Positions 12,262-22,178 of a stretch of DNA of 64,000 nucleotides are shown here, one piece after another. Source of the stretch: Batkoa obscura (taxonomy: Eukaryota > Entomophthoromycota > Entomophthoromycetes > Entomophthorales > Batkoaceae); assembly GCA_030770535.1 (NCBI GenBank), contig JASVEC010000013.1, positions 558,001 to 622,000 of the forward strand, in the 5' to 3' direction. The translations under genes were made by a program, and so were the position numbers. Below the pieces are notes generated by a model that was given only the letters and a program-made list of their open reading frames with translations, was not told where the DNA came from and did not search any database. Every line of letters begins with the position of its first letter. The stretch's first letter is position 1.

Positions 12262-12312
12262 ACAGGCTGTCCATGGAACAGAAATTTCTGGGTTCGATCC
12301 CTGGCGGAATCA
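12262..12312 (+). other. tRNA 3'-half-like fragment
   Basis: CTGT-CCATGGA-ACAG resembles an anticodon arm and is followed by a T-arm with a perfect B-box core, CTGGGTTCGATCCCTGG, then CGGAATCA in acceptor position. No matching 5' half (acceptor complement GATTCCG) is present upstream. It is probably a tRNA relic or tRNA-derived fragment. Confidence 0.35.
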
Positions 12313-12576
12313 TAAATTGGCTAAGTTTACTTTTAGGGCAATTAAGTTTTTGTTCACTTTTCATGGTATCAATTTTAAAAAACATAATCAAAACTGCTGT
12401 AAAAGTGAGAGAAGTTATGTTGGAAATAGCCAATCAATATATAACTAGTTTTGAGCCATCACTATTTTAAACCTCCAATAATTCAGTACGTTTATTTTTT
12501 TTAATATGAAATTTCCAACTTCACAATAAACCCCAACTAATAATAAATATTAATTAAAAGGAACAATATTACAATA

Positions 12577-14681
12577 ATGAATGAAACGTATCGACGCTCA
12601 TATTTTATATTTTTATTTATCTTGTATGTATTTTTAAATGTTCAAATGATGAATAATGCACCATCTGAAAGGGATAATGATTTACATAAAAAAAGAATAA
12701 ACTTTATTAATGGTACTATTACAAACTCAACATTTGATTCAACGGATTTTGGTTTACCTGAAGGGTTAAAGAAATTTGAAAAAGTGGTATTTGATGAAAA
12801 GTTAATTAAAAATTCAGAGGGCAAGTTTTATCATGGGTTAAATGTCAGTTTTAAAGCGGATTGGAATAAACAACTAGTAGAAAAAATAGATATGAAAAGA
12901 ATATTACCAAAAACTGAAGAAGATCCAAATAATAATAATACAGATACAAGTAAATGGCGACAAGGTATGAATGTTTCTGATACTGGGTATTTTAATTTCC
13001 AGTTACGTTCAAAACCTACTAAGTTTGATAAACATTTAACAAAAGATATCAAATTTTTACAAGGTTATATTAATGTTTATACTGATATTGCACAATCCAA
13101 CTCGTATACTTTTTTGATGGAAGGCTTCCATTTTTTGAAGAATGGTTCCGCTTATTTACATGGATATTCATCAGTCAATAATTATAATCCAATTAATGTG
13201 ATGAGGCTGTTGCCTGATGAAAATACATTTAATACTGTAAAGAAATTTTATAATGAAAGTTATATAGATAGAATTTCTGTTTATGAAGATATTGGGCAAG
13301 ATTTTTTTGAAGGTAGTAATTCAACGTGTTATTTGGAGATGTTATTACAAATTAAACCATTTGATAAAAAATATTCATTGGATCAAATATTAAGTTTAGA
13401 ACAAGAATTAAAAGATCCAAAAGGTTTACCAACAATACCATCCATTTCAGTCCATACTAGTTTTTTTATGTATTCCCCAAATTGTCCAGAAATTGTATTA
13501 ACTAGTTATAATACAAAAGGAATTAAAATAGAATTAGTTACTAATAAACAAACGAATTATGCATTGATGGTAACTGCTTTGGGATTATTTAGTACTTTAT
13601 TATATATTAGTCAAATTGAATACACCTCTACAGCCTCAATGATATCTAAGTTATCTTGGTGGAGTTTTGTATTTTTTACCATTATTGATGGTTACTTTTG
13701 TTTAACTCATCTTACTGGAGCTGTCTTATTTCGTCCTGTTCGAGGTCTGTTTTTAGCCGCAGCATTTTTTTATTTTATACAAGTCGCCTTTTTTGAATTG
13801 AGATATTTGCAAATGATCTTAAAAATACAACGCCCTGAAAGTTCTAGATTAAGACAACATCAAGAAGCTGGTTATTTAAATATTCATTTTTATATCTTTA
13901 TTTTAATTGGTATGTTTATTGTTTATCAAACATTAACTAGTCGAGGTGTATTTCAACAAACTATATTAAGGTGTTTCTGTTTTTTTATGTATTCTTTTTG
14001 GTTGCCACAAATTTGGAGAAATTTAAAAAGAGGTACAAGTAAAGGGTTATCGTTGTCATTTATTTTGGGAATCTCTTTGTTTAAATTAGCAATACCATTA
14101 TATTTGTTTGCTTGTCCAAATAATTTGCTAGAAATCAAAGATGCAACAGAAACCAATTATTCTTGGGTTTATTATCTTACATTTTATGTAATTGTACAAA
14201 TTATTATTTTATTATCCCAAGATATCTTTGGTCCAAGATGGTTTACTCCAAGTTTTATTTTCCCACCAACTTATAATTATCATCCATTATCATCTGCTGC
14301 CCCACCACTTGATGAAGAAGCCCCTATTGATCCTTTGGAATCGGATTGTACTATTTGTATGTTACCTTTATTTCCAGAGAATTCAGAGTCAGACTCTAAA
14401 AACTCAAAGGGAGCAACATCAAATCCTAATGATCCATTGTTGTCTACTAACAATCTAAATGTTAATACAACGGCTACTTCAGCTTTAAATAGATTCACTA
14501 GTTCAAGAGGTATCATGGTAGCTCCTTGCTTTCATCGTTTTCATACACCTTGTTTGGAGCAGGTAAGTTTATTTTGGATAGTTTATTTTGGATAGTTTAT
14601 TTTTTTATTAATAATTTCTTTTAGTGGATGCGTATTAAACTTGAATGTCCAGTTTGTCGTGCTCAACTTCCACCTATCTAA
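12577..14681 (+). CDS. dsc1: Transmembrane RING E3 ubiquitin ligase, Dsc1/Tul1 type
   Basis: Two exons, 12577-14562 and 14625-14681, with the intron inside the RING finger; 680 residues, similar to fission yeast Dsc1. Residues 1-25 are a signal/anchor segment, followed by a large lumenal region with several N-glycosylation sequons. Seven or so membrane segments span about 330-560, with the conserved RSRLRQHQEAGYLN-like cytoplasmic loop near 420-435 and FMYSFWLPQIWRN near 470. The C-terminal RING has CTIC (about 590), then CFHRFHTPC and, in exon 2, CPVC, ending RAQLPPI. In the family this is the catalytic subunit of the Golgi/endosomal Dsc complex, which ubiquitinates membrane proteins and, in some fungi, triggers cleavage of the sterol regulator SREBP. 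Without splicing the RING would be truncated, so the second exon is required. Confidence 0.92.
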
Positions 14682-15049
14682 TGGGTTCTTGTTTTTTTCA
14701 AATAAAAAGCAAAGGAATTAAAGATAAATGGTATGATTTAGTTGTGTCCATTTGTGTAGAATATAAAATGACATTTGATATTTAATTTAATTTGCATATA
14801 AATAGAATAGTTATAATAATAATAAATAAAATGAAACTTAAATCCTCGCTGTAGCAAAGGAGAAAAGTAAGAGCAGGATTGACTTTACCAAAATCTATCT
14901 GTTTTGCGAGTTATCAATATTCTTTAAACACAAAATAAGATTACTTAGAATTACAACGCCGTCTATATATAAAAAGATAAGAAATCGATCCAAAAATAAT
15001 TAACAATAAAACAATAAAACAAAAAAAGCAACTTTTTAATCTAAGATAA
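14682..15049. other. Convergent 3' intergenic region
   Basis: Lies between the 3' ends of the Dsc1/Tul1 gene (plus) and the NAA38-like gene (minus). AT-rich with possible polyadenylation signals (AATAAA at about 14821-14830). Nothing else seen. Confidence 0.5.
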
Positions 15050-15448
15050 TTAATTGTATAAATACGCTTGAAATTGCTCTACCTCAAATTTGGTAATATA
15101 TTTTTTACCAATAATAACGGAACCAACTCGACGAGTGACATCTAATTTAAATAACAATATTAAATCCCATATAAAAAAGATCCCTAGGTCTTAAAAATTA
15201 AACTCCTTACCTCCTCTATATTCAGTAGAATAAGCCAAAACTACGTTCCCTTGTTTATCAGCGCAAGTAAATGTACCAATAAAACTTCGGCCATCCGTAA
15301 TAGTTACTTTGGCTAATTTATTCATTTTTTGCTTTAGTTTTTGAATATTACTTGATGGGATAATGTTTCTTTCATTTGATAATGGACCATTGAAGGTGCT
15401 GATTGCTTCAACTTCTTGAATATCTGGTAAGCTGAGTTTCATTAACAA
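15050..15448 (-). CDS. NAA38: LSM-domain protein, NAA38/Mak31-like subunit of the NatC N-acetyltransferase
   Basis: Two exons on the reverse strand, 15211-15448 and 15050-15141, give 109 residues. Exon 1 carries the first Sm-type motif (MNKLAKVTITDGRSFIGTF, CADKQGNVVLAYSTEY). Exon 2 supplies the second (DVTRRVGSVIIGKKYITKFE). The splice uses GTAAGG and AATTAG; unspliced translation would stop after EFNF and lose the second motif. The DGR..IGTF..D...NVVL..S.E pattern plus RxVGSVIIxG is typical of the LSM-like auxiliary subunit of NatC, which acetylates N-terminal Met followed by a hydrophobic residue. Either Met1 or Met3 could be the start. Another Lsm protein is a less likely alternative. Confidence 0.8.
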
Positions 15449-15624
15449 ATTGTTCTTGATATTAGAGTAAAAATTAAAATGGACTTGAGAAAATGTTGAA
15501 CGTGAAACAGTTTAACTACTGATATTTATAAGTTTTGCTTTTTTGTGCTACTCAATTCTACTTTCGGTAAGTTGAAATATTCTAATAGTACTAATAAAAT
15601 TTTAAGGTAAGGAATTGAAGTCAA

Positions 15625-15698
15625 GTTTCCGTGGTGTAGTTGGTTATCACATCTGTCTAACACACAGAAGGTCTCCAGTTCGAATCTGGACGGAAACA
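15625..15698 (+). tRNA. tRNA-Val (anticodon AAC)
   Basis: A complete cloverleaf of 74 nt. Acceptor GTTTCCG pairs with CGGAAAC, with discriminator A. The anticodon arm is TCTGT-CTAACAC-ACAGA with AAC. The T-arm is CCAG-TTCGAAT-CTGG. There is no intron, and no CCA is encoded. Confidence 0.95.
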
Positions 15699-16192
15699 TT
15701 TCTTTTATCTTTTTCAATCAGGCTTGGCAAGTCAGAAATCAGATTTCTTAGTCAAATTCAAAATATTATTAACAACTGTTGTAATTCTTTATTAACCCTA
15801 TTAACTGCTCAGTTAAGAAAAAAGATGGGGATGTATTTTTGTGTTTAATTTTACTAACAATTTTTCCGCTGAAATAGCGCTTAAAAAAATGTAATGTCAA
15901 AATGAGCTCAAAAATTCTCGAACTTTAAAATTAATGTTTTGTATTTTATATTGATTAACTATCAAAATGTATATTTAGAATACTTTAATTGTATACTTTA
16001 TTATAAGAGATAATAAAATTTAGAAATGATAGAATGTTGCTTAGTCATTCAAATTAAGATAAAATAGCATATTTTTATAACTAAGGAATACAACCAATTT
16101 GAAGCTGTTGCAACTCTTTTGCGACCATTTTAGCGATGATTTTCGTAATCAAATTATTTCTAGAATCTGTTTTTAAATATCCAATTTAACAA
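15699..16192. other. Intergenic with one truncated MITE copy
   Basis: AT-rich spacer downstream of tRNA-Val. The 5' two-thirds of a MITE-like copy is at 15825-15894; nothing else was recognised. Confidence 0.5.
15825..15894 (+). repeat. MITE-like family, 3'-truncated copy
   Basis: Starts GATGGGGATGTATTTTTGTG and runs through TTTTCCGCTGAAATAGCGC, then diverges after about 70 bp; the right end is missing. Confidence 0.8.
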
Positions 16193-16294
16193 TATGGGGG
16201 TGTTTTTTTTGGTTTCATTACTTTTTCCATTTTTTAAGCGCTATTTAAGTGGAAAAATTGTTAGTAAAATTAAACACAAAAATACATCCCCATA
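16193..16294 (-). mobile_element. MITE-like element, near-complete copy (A)
   Basis: Reverse-oriented copy of about 100 bp. Ends are TATGGGGGTGTTTTTTTT and AAATACATCCCCATA; core AAGCGCTATTTAAGTGG. TA flanks both sides. It abuts a second partial copy that starts in its right-hand TATGG. Confidence 0.85.
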
Positions 16295-16329
16295 TGGTGA
16301 TATTTTTTTGGCTTCGTTATTTTTTCCAA
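16293..16329 (-). repeat. MITE-like family, partial copy abutting copy A
   Basis: TATGGTGATATTTTTTTGGC followed by TTCGTTATTTTTTCC matches the right end of the family and then stops. Confidence 0.6.
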
Positions 16330-16499
16330 GCAGTGGATAACAATTATGTCAAAAAAAGTCTAATATCATAAAATAATTGTAATTAAAAATTAAGATATAG
16401 AATGTTTTGACATTAAACAAAAAAGATAACAAAATAGTAAGTTGCTTTAAATTTGTTTGTTTATGTATTTATTTTATAAAGTTTGATCATCATGACTTT

Positions 16500-16706
16500 A
16501 TCATTTAAATAGGCTTATAATCCGGAAGGTCATTTGAGAGTTGAATGGACTGTTTATAATTAGCTTCAAGTTCTATTAAATAAGTAACATTTATATTTTT
16601 CATAATAGCTATATTTTCTGACACTGGTTCAACATAAGGTATAATTTTCTTTTGATTGGAATGAGGTCTAAAGGTAGTAACTAAATTATTAAAAATAGAT
16701 TTAATA
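16500..16706 (-). pseudogene. C-terminal fragment of a third tyrosinase copy
   Basis: About 205 bp closely matching the 3' end of the tyrosinase at 1093-1300, including the stop-codon region and the tail encoding PEN..V..NMNVTYL-EL. It is cut off at its 5' side exactly where MITE-like copy B begins, so only the tail of the gene remains. It lies over 11 kb from the tandem pair. Confidence 0.8.
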
Positions 16707-16807
16707 TAAGGATGTTTTTTTTGGTTTCATTATTTTTTTCATTTTTCAAGCGCTATTTAAGTAGAGTAACTGTTAGTAAAATTCTTGAACAAAAATACAC
16801 CCCCATA
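16705..16807 (-). mobile_element. MITE-like element, near-complete copy (B)
   Basis: Reverse-oriented copy, left part AAGGATGTTTTTTTTGG and right end AAATACACCCCCATA, immediately next to the truncated tyrosinase fragment. Confidence 0.85.
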
Positions 16808-16814
16808 TATTAAG

Positions 16815-17425
16815 GACTTACAAATTTAAAAACTTAAAATTTGGATTAAAGTCTTACGGTGTACTGGAACCAGGTGACACGAATTCATTAAGCTCTTATA
16901 GTTATTCAACGTTTTTAAATACTAAGCTTTATATCGTTAATCCTATCTCGTATATAAATCCACCTCCCTATCCCTTATCATACACATGGCTGTGAGATAT
17001 TGGATTAGAAACAGTTGACAAATTATAGGAACTATTTTCAAGGCTATTTAATCGTAATGGTTTGAAGGATGAATGCCCTTGGATAATTATTAATACAAGT
17101 ATGGATTTAATTCCAACCGTCTAATTTCTATTTGGGGATGTATTTTTTTGTTCAAGAATTTTACTAACAATTACTCTACTTAAATAGCGCTTGAAAAATG
17201 GAAAAAGTGATGAAATCAAAAACACCCTCATTTCTATCTATATCCCAATGCATTAGAACAATTCTATTTTTCAGAATCTCAAAATAAGCTAATTTATAGT
17301 AGAGTTCAACGATTGATTTATTGAATTAAAAGGGATGTAGATAAAGCTCGCTATTTTGAAGATAGTGAGTTTGCAATCGAAGCTATAAAAGAAGTCTTCC
17401 AAAAGTTTCATTTTTTGGAAAAATA
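16815..17425 (+). pseudogene. Unidentified coding relic split by a MITE-like copy
   Basis: The plus strand shows protein-like stretches with scattered stops: GDTNSLSSYSYSTFLNTKLY, then NPPPYPLSYTWL, then LFSRLFNRNGLKDECPWIII. After the MITE-like copy at 17133-17230 come FYLYPNALEQFYFSESQNK and VDKARYFEDSEFAIEAIKEV, ending FHFLEK and a stop. Amino-acid composition and lower A+T than the surroundings suggest a former gene, but I do not recognise the family. At least three in-frame stops and the insertion interrupt it. Confidence 0.45.
17133..17230 (+). mobile_element. MITE-like element, near-complete copy (C), inserted in a gene relic
   Basis: Forward copy beginning TGGGGATGTATTTTTTTG and ending AAAACACCCTCA. 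The flanks show a repeated TTTCTAT on both sides, consistent with a target-site duplication of 7-8 bp. Confidence 0.85.
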
Positions 17426-18737
17426 AACTTTAGAAGTATATTACAATTGATATTTAATAGATTATTACCTTTGATTCTTTGAAAATATGGAATTATTCAT
17501 TGTTTGCTATAATGATCTGAGAGACTGTTTTTGAAACCTTGAGAAAGGTAAAGCTCCTAAATATTTTTTTTTTAGAAACGAACTTGAAAGAGATTGAAAT
17601 GAGGGAGCTGGATGATTATGGCGATGGTAGTATGTAGAAGAGTTAAGTAACAAAATTTCCAGATCAATGGGGGTACTCTAGTTCAAGGGTGTTGGCTTTG
17701 ATCTGGGCAAGTTGTATCTATCTGTTCCATACTTAGCATTGTATGAACTAATACATAAAAATAAATAAAATGGGGTAGCATAAGGAGGATAGAGTCATTA
17801 TCACCTGAGAGTTTTCTATACTATCAGTGGATGGTCCAAAGACCGTGGGAATGTTTTTATTTCAACATTTTACTAAAAAATTCTCTCAATTTCATACTAC
17901 ATATAAAATAAAAAAAGCAATAAAATATAATAAAACGTTCTTACCTATCTTCATCTAGAAATCGATTTTTTAATATCATAAGTTTGATAGCTTATTTAAT
18001 ATTTTGTAAAATTTGTTAATGTAGTCATGTTTCTCAGTTAAAAAAATTCAACTAGTGATTTTTTCGGATCTTTATGCTTAAAAAGTTGTCAGAGTAATGA
18101 AACAGAAAAATAGCCTTTTATTCGATTTAAAGAATAGTATATTAGTATCTTAAAGTTATTACAATTTTATATAAATGTGTTTTTTATTAAGTTGTAAAAA
18201 GCTGTAATTATAAGGACTATGTAGCAAAATATCGCTATCATAAAATATAAAAATAAATCTTGAAAATCAATCATCAAGCATCAATTATTTTTATTATAAA
18301 GAATAAAGTTATTTTTAAAGAAAAAATTAAAATTAGCCAAAACCAGCAGTATAGATTTTAAAAATAAATCGAACTGGGAACAACATTAATAATGCCAATA
18401 ATAAAAATAAAGCTATCAAATATTAATAATTCAAGTTACAGTGTATTAACATTAACGATCTAAAAAATGCATCAAACATTTGAAAAAATATAACAACGCT
18501 ATATCTAAAGTAGCTGCTTTATTTTAAATCGCGTTATTAACATTCGAATATTAGATGTTAGTAATAAAATAATCTGCGTAGCCTAGTTTTTTTACAGGTT
18601 ACATTTATAAGATTTAATATTAAAATGAGATTATAAGAATTCTAATTAAAAATAATAAATGTACCATAAATATTTTACTTTTTATTAACTAATACTAAGC
18701 GTATCAGCACGGCTGATATTACTTATTTTAGAACAAT
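17426..18737. other. Intergenic with coding-like scraps and a MITE fragment
   Basis: Very AT-rich. A short open stretch at about 17684-17767 reads FKGVGFDLGKLYLSVPYLAL before a stop and may be part of the same decayed neighbourhood as the relic upstream. A degenerate MITE-like left half is at 17846-17888. Nothing else is supported. Confidence 0.4.
17846..17888 (+). repeat. Degenerate left-half fragment of the MITE-like family
   Basis: GGGAATGTTTTTATTTCAAC then ATTTTACTAA resembles the first 40 bp of the family with several substitutions. Confidence 0.4.
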
Positions 18738-19838
18738 TTAAAATCGACAACTTGGGTTACCATCTACTACTTTACATGAGGTAGCAGGTGGGCATCCAAC
18801 GCTATAAAAGGTGCCGTAAGAGCAAATTTCAATACCACTACTTCCACAACGTAGGGAGCCGTGCTGGCACTTTTCCCCATTGGAAGGTGGAGGAGTTACG
18901 CTGGAAGGTATAGGTTGAGCAGGATACCCAGAAGATGGTAATACTTCAGTTGGGTAAACTGGGGCTTGAGATTGGGATTGTGTAGTTTCGCTTGGTGGTG
19001 GGGCAACTGATGTTGCAGTCGTTTGTACAGGTGGTTGTGAAGTAGAAGTAGTAGTTTCTACAGGTGGTTGTGAAGTAGAAGTAGTAATTTCTACAGGTGG
19101 TTGTGAAGTAGAAGTAGTAGTTTCTACTGGTGGTTGAGGTTGAGTTTGAGATGGAGTTTCAACTGGATAAGCTTGAGAGCTTGATTGGGCTGGTGGATTG
19201 ACAGGGGCAGAATTACCAGAAGGTGAAATGGTTAACATTGGTTGAGCATCGAATTGATCTTTACCATAATCGTTAGCAAAACCTTCTGGGAAAGTGGAGT
19301 ATCCTGGTAGATCAGCTACCAAAACTTTACGACCAGTAATGCTACCATTATCTTTTCCACCTTTAATAGTGATATCAGCGCAATTCATATAAAGTTCACG
19401 ATTACCAGTTCGATTGATCCAGACCCAAGCAAAGGTAGCTTGACCATTTGGAGCATCTGCTGGAAGTGGTACATCATAAGTTAAACTATCTAACATACAA
19501 GTTCCCATCACAGTTTTTACAACAACAAAGTCTTTGTCATTGAAAGATAATGCAAATTGACAGTGACCACCATTATGGTTAGCACCACCGCCAAGCGTAA
19601 CTGGGATGGATTGGCCTGCCTGGGCGTCATAAGATGATGGACCCTTTCCATAACCACGGCATGGATATGGGAATTCAGGGCCAAGTGGAGCAGTGTATGA
19701 ATAATCGAATTGGGATTCGGCATAGTTTTTGTTATGTTTAGATTTCCTTGGTGGAGGATAAGACATTTCCATATGGGATACAACTTGGTGCACAGCTCCA
19801 AGTAAGAGTAAAGATAATGAAAAATTTAATGAGACCAT
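18738..19838 (-). CDS. Secreted AA11-type lytic polysaccharide monooxygenase with CBM19-like tail (divergent member)
   Basis: 366 residues. Signal peptide 1-21 is followed by His22 (VS|HMEMSYPPPR), so cleavage exposes the N-terminal copper-binding histidine of the LPMO histidine brace. The second brace histidine lies in GGGANHNGGHCQF near residue 88. AA11 hallmarks FPYPCRGYG, ATFAWVWINRTGNRELYMNC and PGYSTFPEGF follow. Residues about 210-320 are a Pro/Ser/Thr/Gln linker with repeats of QPPVETTTSTS. The C-terminal 45 residues (CQHGSLRCGSSGIEICSYG ... CPPATSCKV) hold six cysteines in a CBM19-like spacing. The family oxidatively cleaves chitin. It is more diverged than the three copies at 29-37 kb and on the opposite strand. 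A TATAAATA box lies at 19947-19954. Confidence 0.9.
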   Translation of the reverse strand: MVSLNFSLSLLLLGAVHQVVSHMEMSYPPPRKSKHNKNYAESQFDYSYTAPLGPEFPYPCRGYGKGPSSYDAQAGQSIPVTLGGGANHNGGHCQFALSFNDKDFVVVKTVMGTCMLDSLTYDVPLPADAPNGQATFAWVWINRTGNRELYMNCADITIKGGKDNGSITGRKVLVADLPGYSTFPEGFANDYGKDQFDAQPMLTISPSGNSAPVNPPAQSSSQAYPVETPSQTQPQPPVETTTSTSQPPVEITTSTSQPPVETTTSTSQPPVQTTATSVAPPPSETTQSQSQAPVYPTEVLPSSGYPAQPIPSSVTPPPSNGEKCQHGSLRCGSSGIEICSYGTFYSVGCPPATSCKVVDGNPSCRF

Positions 19839-19946
19839 GATTAATTGTTATATTACAAACTTTTACAAGAATTAGATGATATGAGAATAATGTACAAATG
19901 CCAAATGCGAAATTTTAGCTAAAGAAATCGATTACCTTTGAGTTGG

Positions 19947-19954
19947 TATTTATA
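19947..19954 (-). promoter_or_regulatory. TATA-like box of the divergent AA11 gene
   Basis: TATAAATA on the reverse strand about 110 bp upstream of the start codon. Confidence 0.4.
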
Positions 19955-21258
19955 CTTTTTTGAATGGTTGATTAACATCCCTCCAATTCATTCATCTCAA
20001 ATTTTTGTGGTTAAACAGGATTGATGTTTTATTAACACATTTTCTATTTTGGTAGCCTTAACTTGGAATTTTAATAATAATCCCGCTTTAAAGGGTTGAA
20101 ATGTTCTATTTACTTAATTTAAATTGAAATACCACTCAATACAAATTACTAAATTTGTAGTCAGTTTAATTATGATGATTGTGAAAGTACTAGTTAAACT
20201 CAAATGTTTACCGTCATTGATTATAAAAGAATAAAAGTTTAAGCTTTTTAAATTTAGAGGAAGTCAAATTTACACTGTGAATAGTGGTGACGACTAAGTC
20301 AATGAAGCCATTAATTTTATTACCTCAGTTTTATTCCATTACTAGCTAGTCACTGTGGTGGGATGGTTTCTTTATTTTGATCTTCAATAAAATATTTTTG
20401 AAGTTACTTTTTAATAAAGTTCGACTTTTAAAAACCATATCACAATAAAAATGGTTTCATTTTACTCACATGCAGCTAAATATTCTTATACATCATTAAA
20501 ATAGAGCAAAAAGATCAAATAGTCGAGATTGATTTGGATTATGTTGTCACTGGATAAAATTCTTTAAATACTTTTTATAGTTTTAAATTAGTTAGTGAAA
20601 ACATTTTAATATCAACGACTAACTACTTAATAACTTTCAATACCGTTTTAAAGAAGTGGGTTAAGTTTTAAAAATGCCAGATTAACTATCTCAAGTAAAT
20701 CGACACAATCCATTCTTTATTTATGAATACAGTTTAGCCATTTAACATTTAAATTCACGGTTGGATTGCTATTGCTATTTCTATAACTTAATTAATTTTC
20801 AATTTGTAAAGTAGTCATTCATTGAGCTTTAATAAAAAAAGCTCAATAAATACTACTAAGAAAGTAAAATGATGGAATAACTTAAATGAATTAGGATATG
20901 ATATTTTTTGGAATTTACTTTAATTAGGCATTAAGCAATAAAGGAGAATGCTTTTATTGAAGTTACCTTTTGTCTTCTATAAGTCGGAAAATACACAAAG
21001 TTTGTAAAAAAATTATTAAAAATTAATGAATTTTAAAAAGACAGTATGATATCATTCAAACTTTCATTTTAAAGGTTCTTTAATTAAAATCATTTAAAAA
21101 ATGAAAAAGGAATAATCAACCTAAAGCGCATCTCCGTTCACCAGAAAAATATCGGTTGCAATAAGCATTAATTATTAAATTATGTTTTGATTTATTATAT
21201 TTTATATTGAATTTTTTACTACCCCTTTTCAAAACAAGTTAACAAAGGTATATTAATT
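19955..21258. other. Intergenic, AT-rich
   Basis: No gene, RNA or MITE-like copy recognised in this 1.3-kb stretch upstream of the divergent AA11 gene. Confidence 0.5.
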
Positions 21259-21459
21259 TTATGCTCCCTTAATAAATTGCCAACCGATTACTTTAATTTT
21301 TGGAGTCAATGCTTCATTTTTAATTAAAGTTTTAAAATGCTTGATAAATAAAAAGGAGGTAATACAACAAGGTACAACAAATCTACTACCATCACTTACA
21401 CAATGAAAATACTCTCCTAAACAGCCATCTTTCATTTTCACAAATCTAAAACAAACCAA
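21259..21459 (-). CDS. Weak 66-codon ORF with a short cysteine motif
   Basis: Contains MKDGCLGEYFHCVSDGSRF followed by VVPCC, a cysteine/aromatic pattern that faintly resembles small chitin-binding modules. It then turns into low-complexity sequence. It could be an exon or a relic of a secreted chitin-binding protein, or chance. I cannot identify it. Confidence 0.2.
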   Translation of the reverse strand: MVCFRFVKMKDGCLGEYFHCVSDGSRFVVPCCITSFLFIKHFKTLIKNEALTPKIKVIGWQFIKGA

Positions 21460-21634
21460 GACCCTCTTTCTTTCAAGAAGTTCTAGAAATAAAAGATTTG
21501 GCCATATTAAATTAAGCTTTTTATTAAAACCCCTCTTGTTCGTTACTGTTTTCTAGTAAAAGGCATTGTGAACAGAATGCTTATCTTTATGTAAGAATTT
21601 ATGTATTTTTTTTGTGCTTTTAACACAAAGTAAA

Positions 21635-21707
21635 GGGGATCTAGCTCACTTGGTAGAGCGCCCGCTTCGCATGCGGGAGGCACCGGGATCGATGCCCGGG
21701 TTCTCCA
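21635..21707 (+). tRNA. tRNA-Ala (anticodon CGC)
   Basis: A cloverleaf of 73 nt. The D-arm is TAGCTCACTTGGTAGAGCG. The anticodon arm is CCCGC-TTCGCAT-GCGGG with CGC. The T-arm is CCGGG-ATCGATG-CCCGG. The acceptor GGGGATC pairs with GTTCTCC except for one T-T mismatch, with discriminator A. There is no intron. Confidence 0.9.
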
Positions 21708-22073
21708 AAGCTTTTACATTTTTTTTATTTAATGTAAACTTGATGTTTATATCAATTGATCCATTGTGCTTTTATAGACTTAGAGTTTTCTATTTGTATA
21801 TTTTTTTATTACGGGAAATTGGATCTATCTAAGAAATTTTTTTAGGATAGATAAGAAACCATGTACTAGAAAGAGGTAAGGATTAAAACATACTAGCAGT
21901 ATCCATAACCTTAGCAACCAGAAAACAGTCAGAGCATGTAGTTTATCACACTGCTTTGGACTGAATTCAGTCATATAGTAAAGGTATTCAAGTTCTGAGT
22001 AGAGAAGCTCTTTCCACTCTACCACCAAGATCTTTATATAATTACAATAATCATAGGCTAATTATAAAACAAA

Positions 22074-22178
22074 TACGGGGATGTGTTTTTTTGTTTAAGA
22101 ATTTTACTAACAATCTTTCCATTCAAATAGCGCTTAAAAAATGTAAAAAGTAATGAAACCAAAAAAAACACCCCCATA
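22074..22178 (+). mobile_element. MITE-like element, complete copy (D1)
   Basis: Forward copy, TACGGGGATGTGTTTTTTTG to AACACCCCCATA, first of a head-to-tail pair. The open frames covering this region are created by the repeat and are not genes. Confidence 0.9.

Larger units (their letters stand above)
11352..12576. other. Intergenic with tRNA-like relics
   Basis: AT-rich spacer between IQGAP and the Dsc1/Tul1 gene. It contains two tRNA-like fragments (11481-11535 and 12262-12312), described separately. Small open frames at 12221-12470 cover the second fragment and have no coding support. Confidence 0.5.

Noticed and set aside
12228-12470. 80-codon open frame
   Set aside because: It covers the tRNA-like 3' half and has no protein features; opposite-strand frame of the same region is equally open.
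21825-22028. 67-codon hydrophobic reverse-strand frame (LTVFWLLRLWILLVCF)
   Set aside because: Hydrophobic translation is expected from AT-rich DNA and there is no second exon or family match; left as intergenic.
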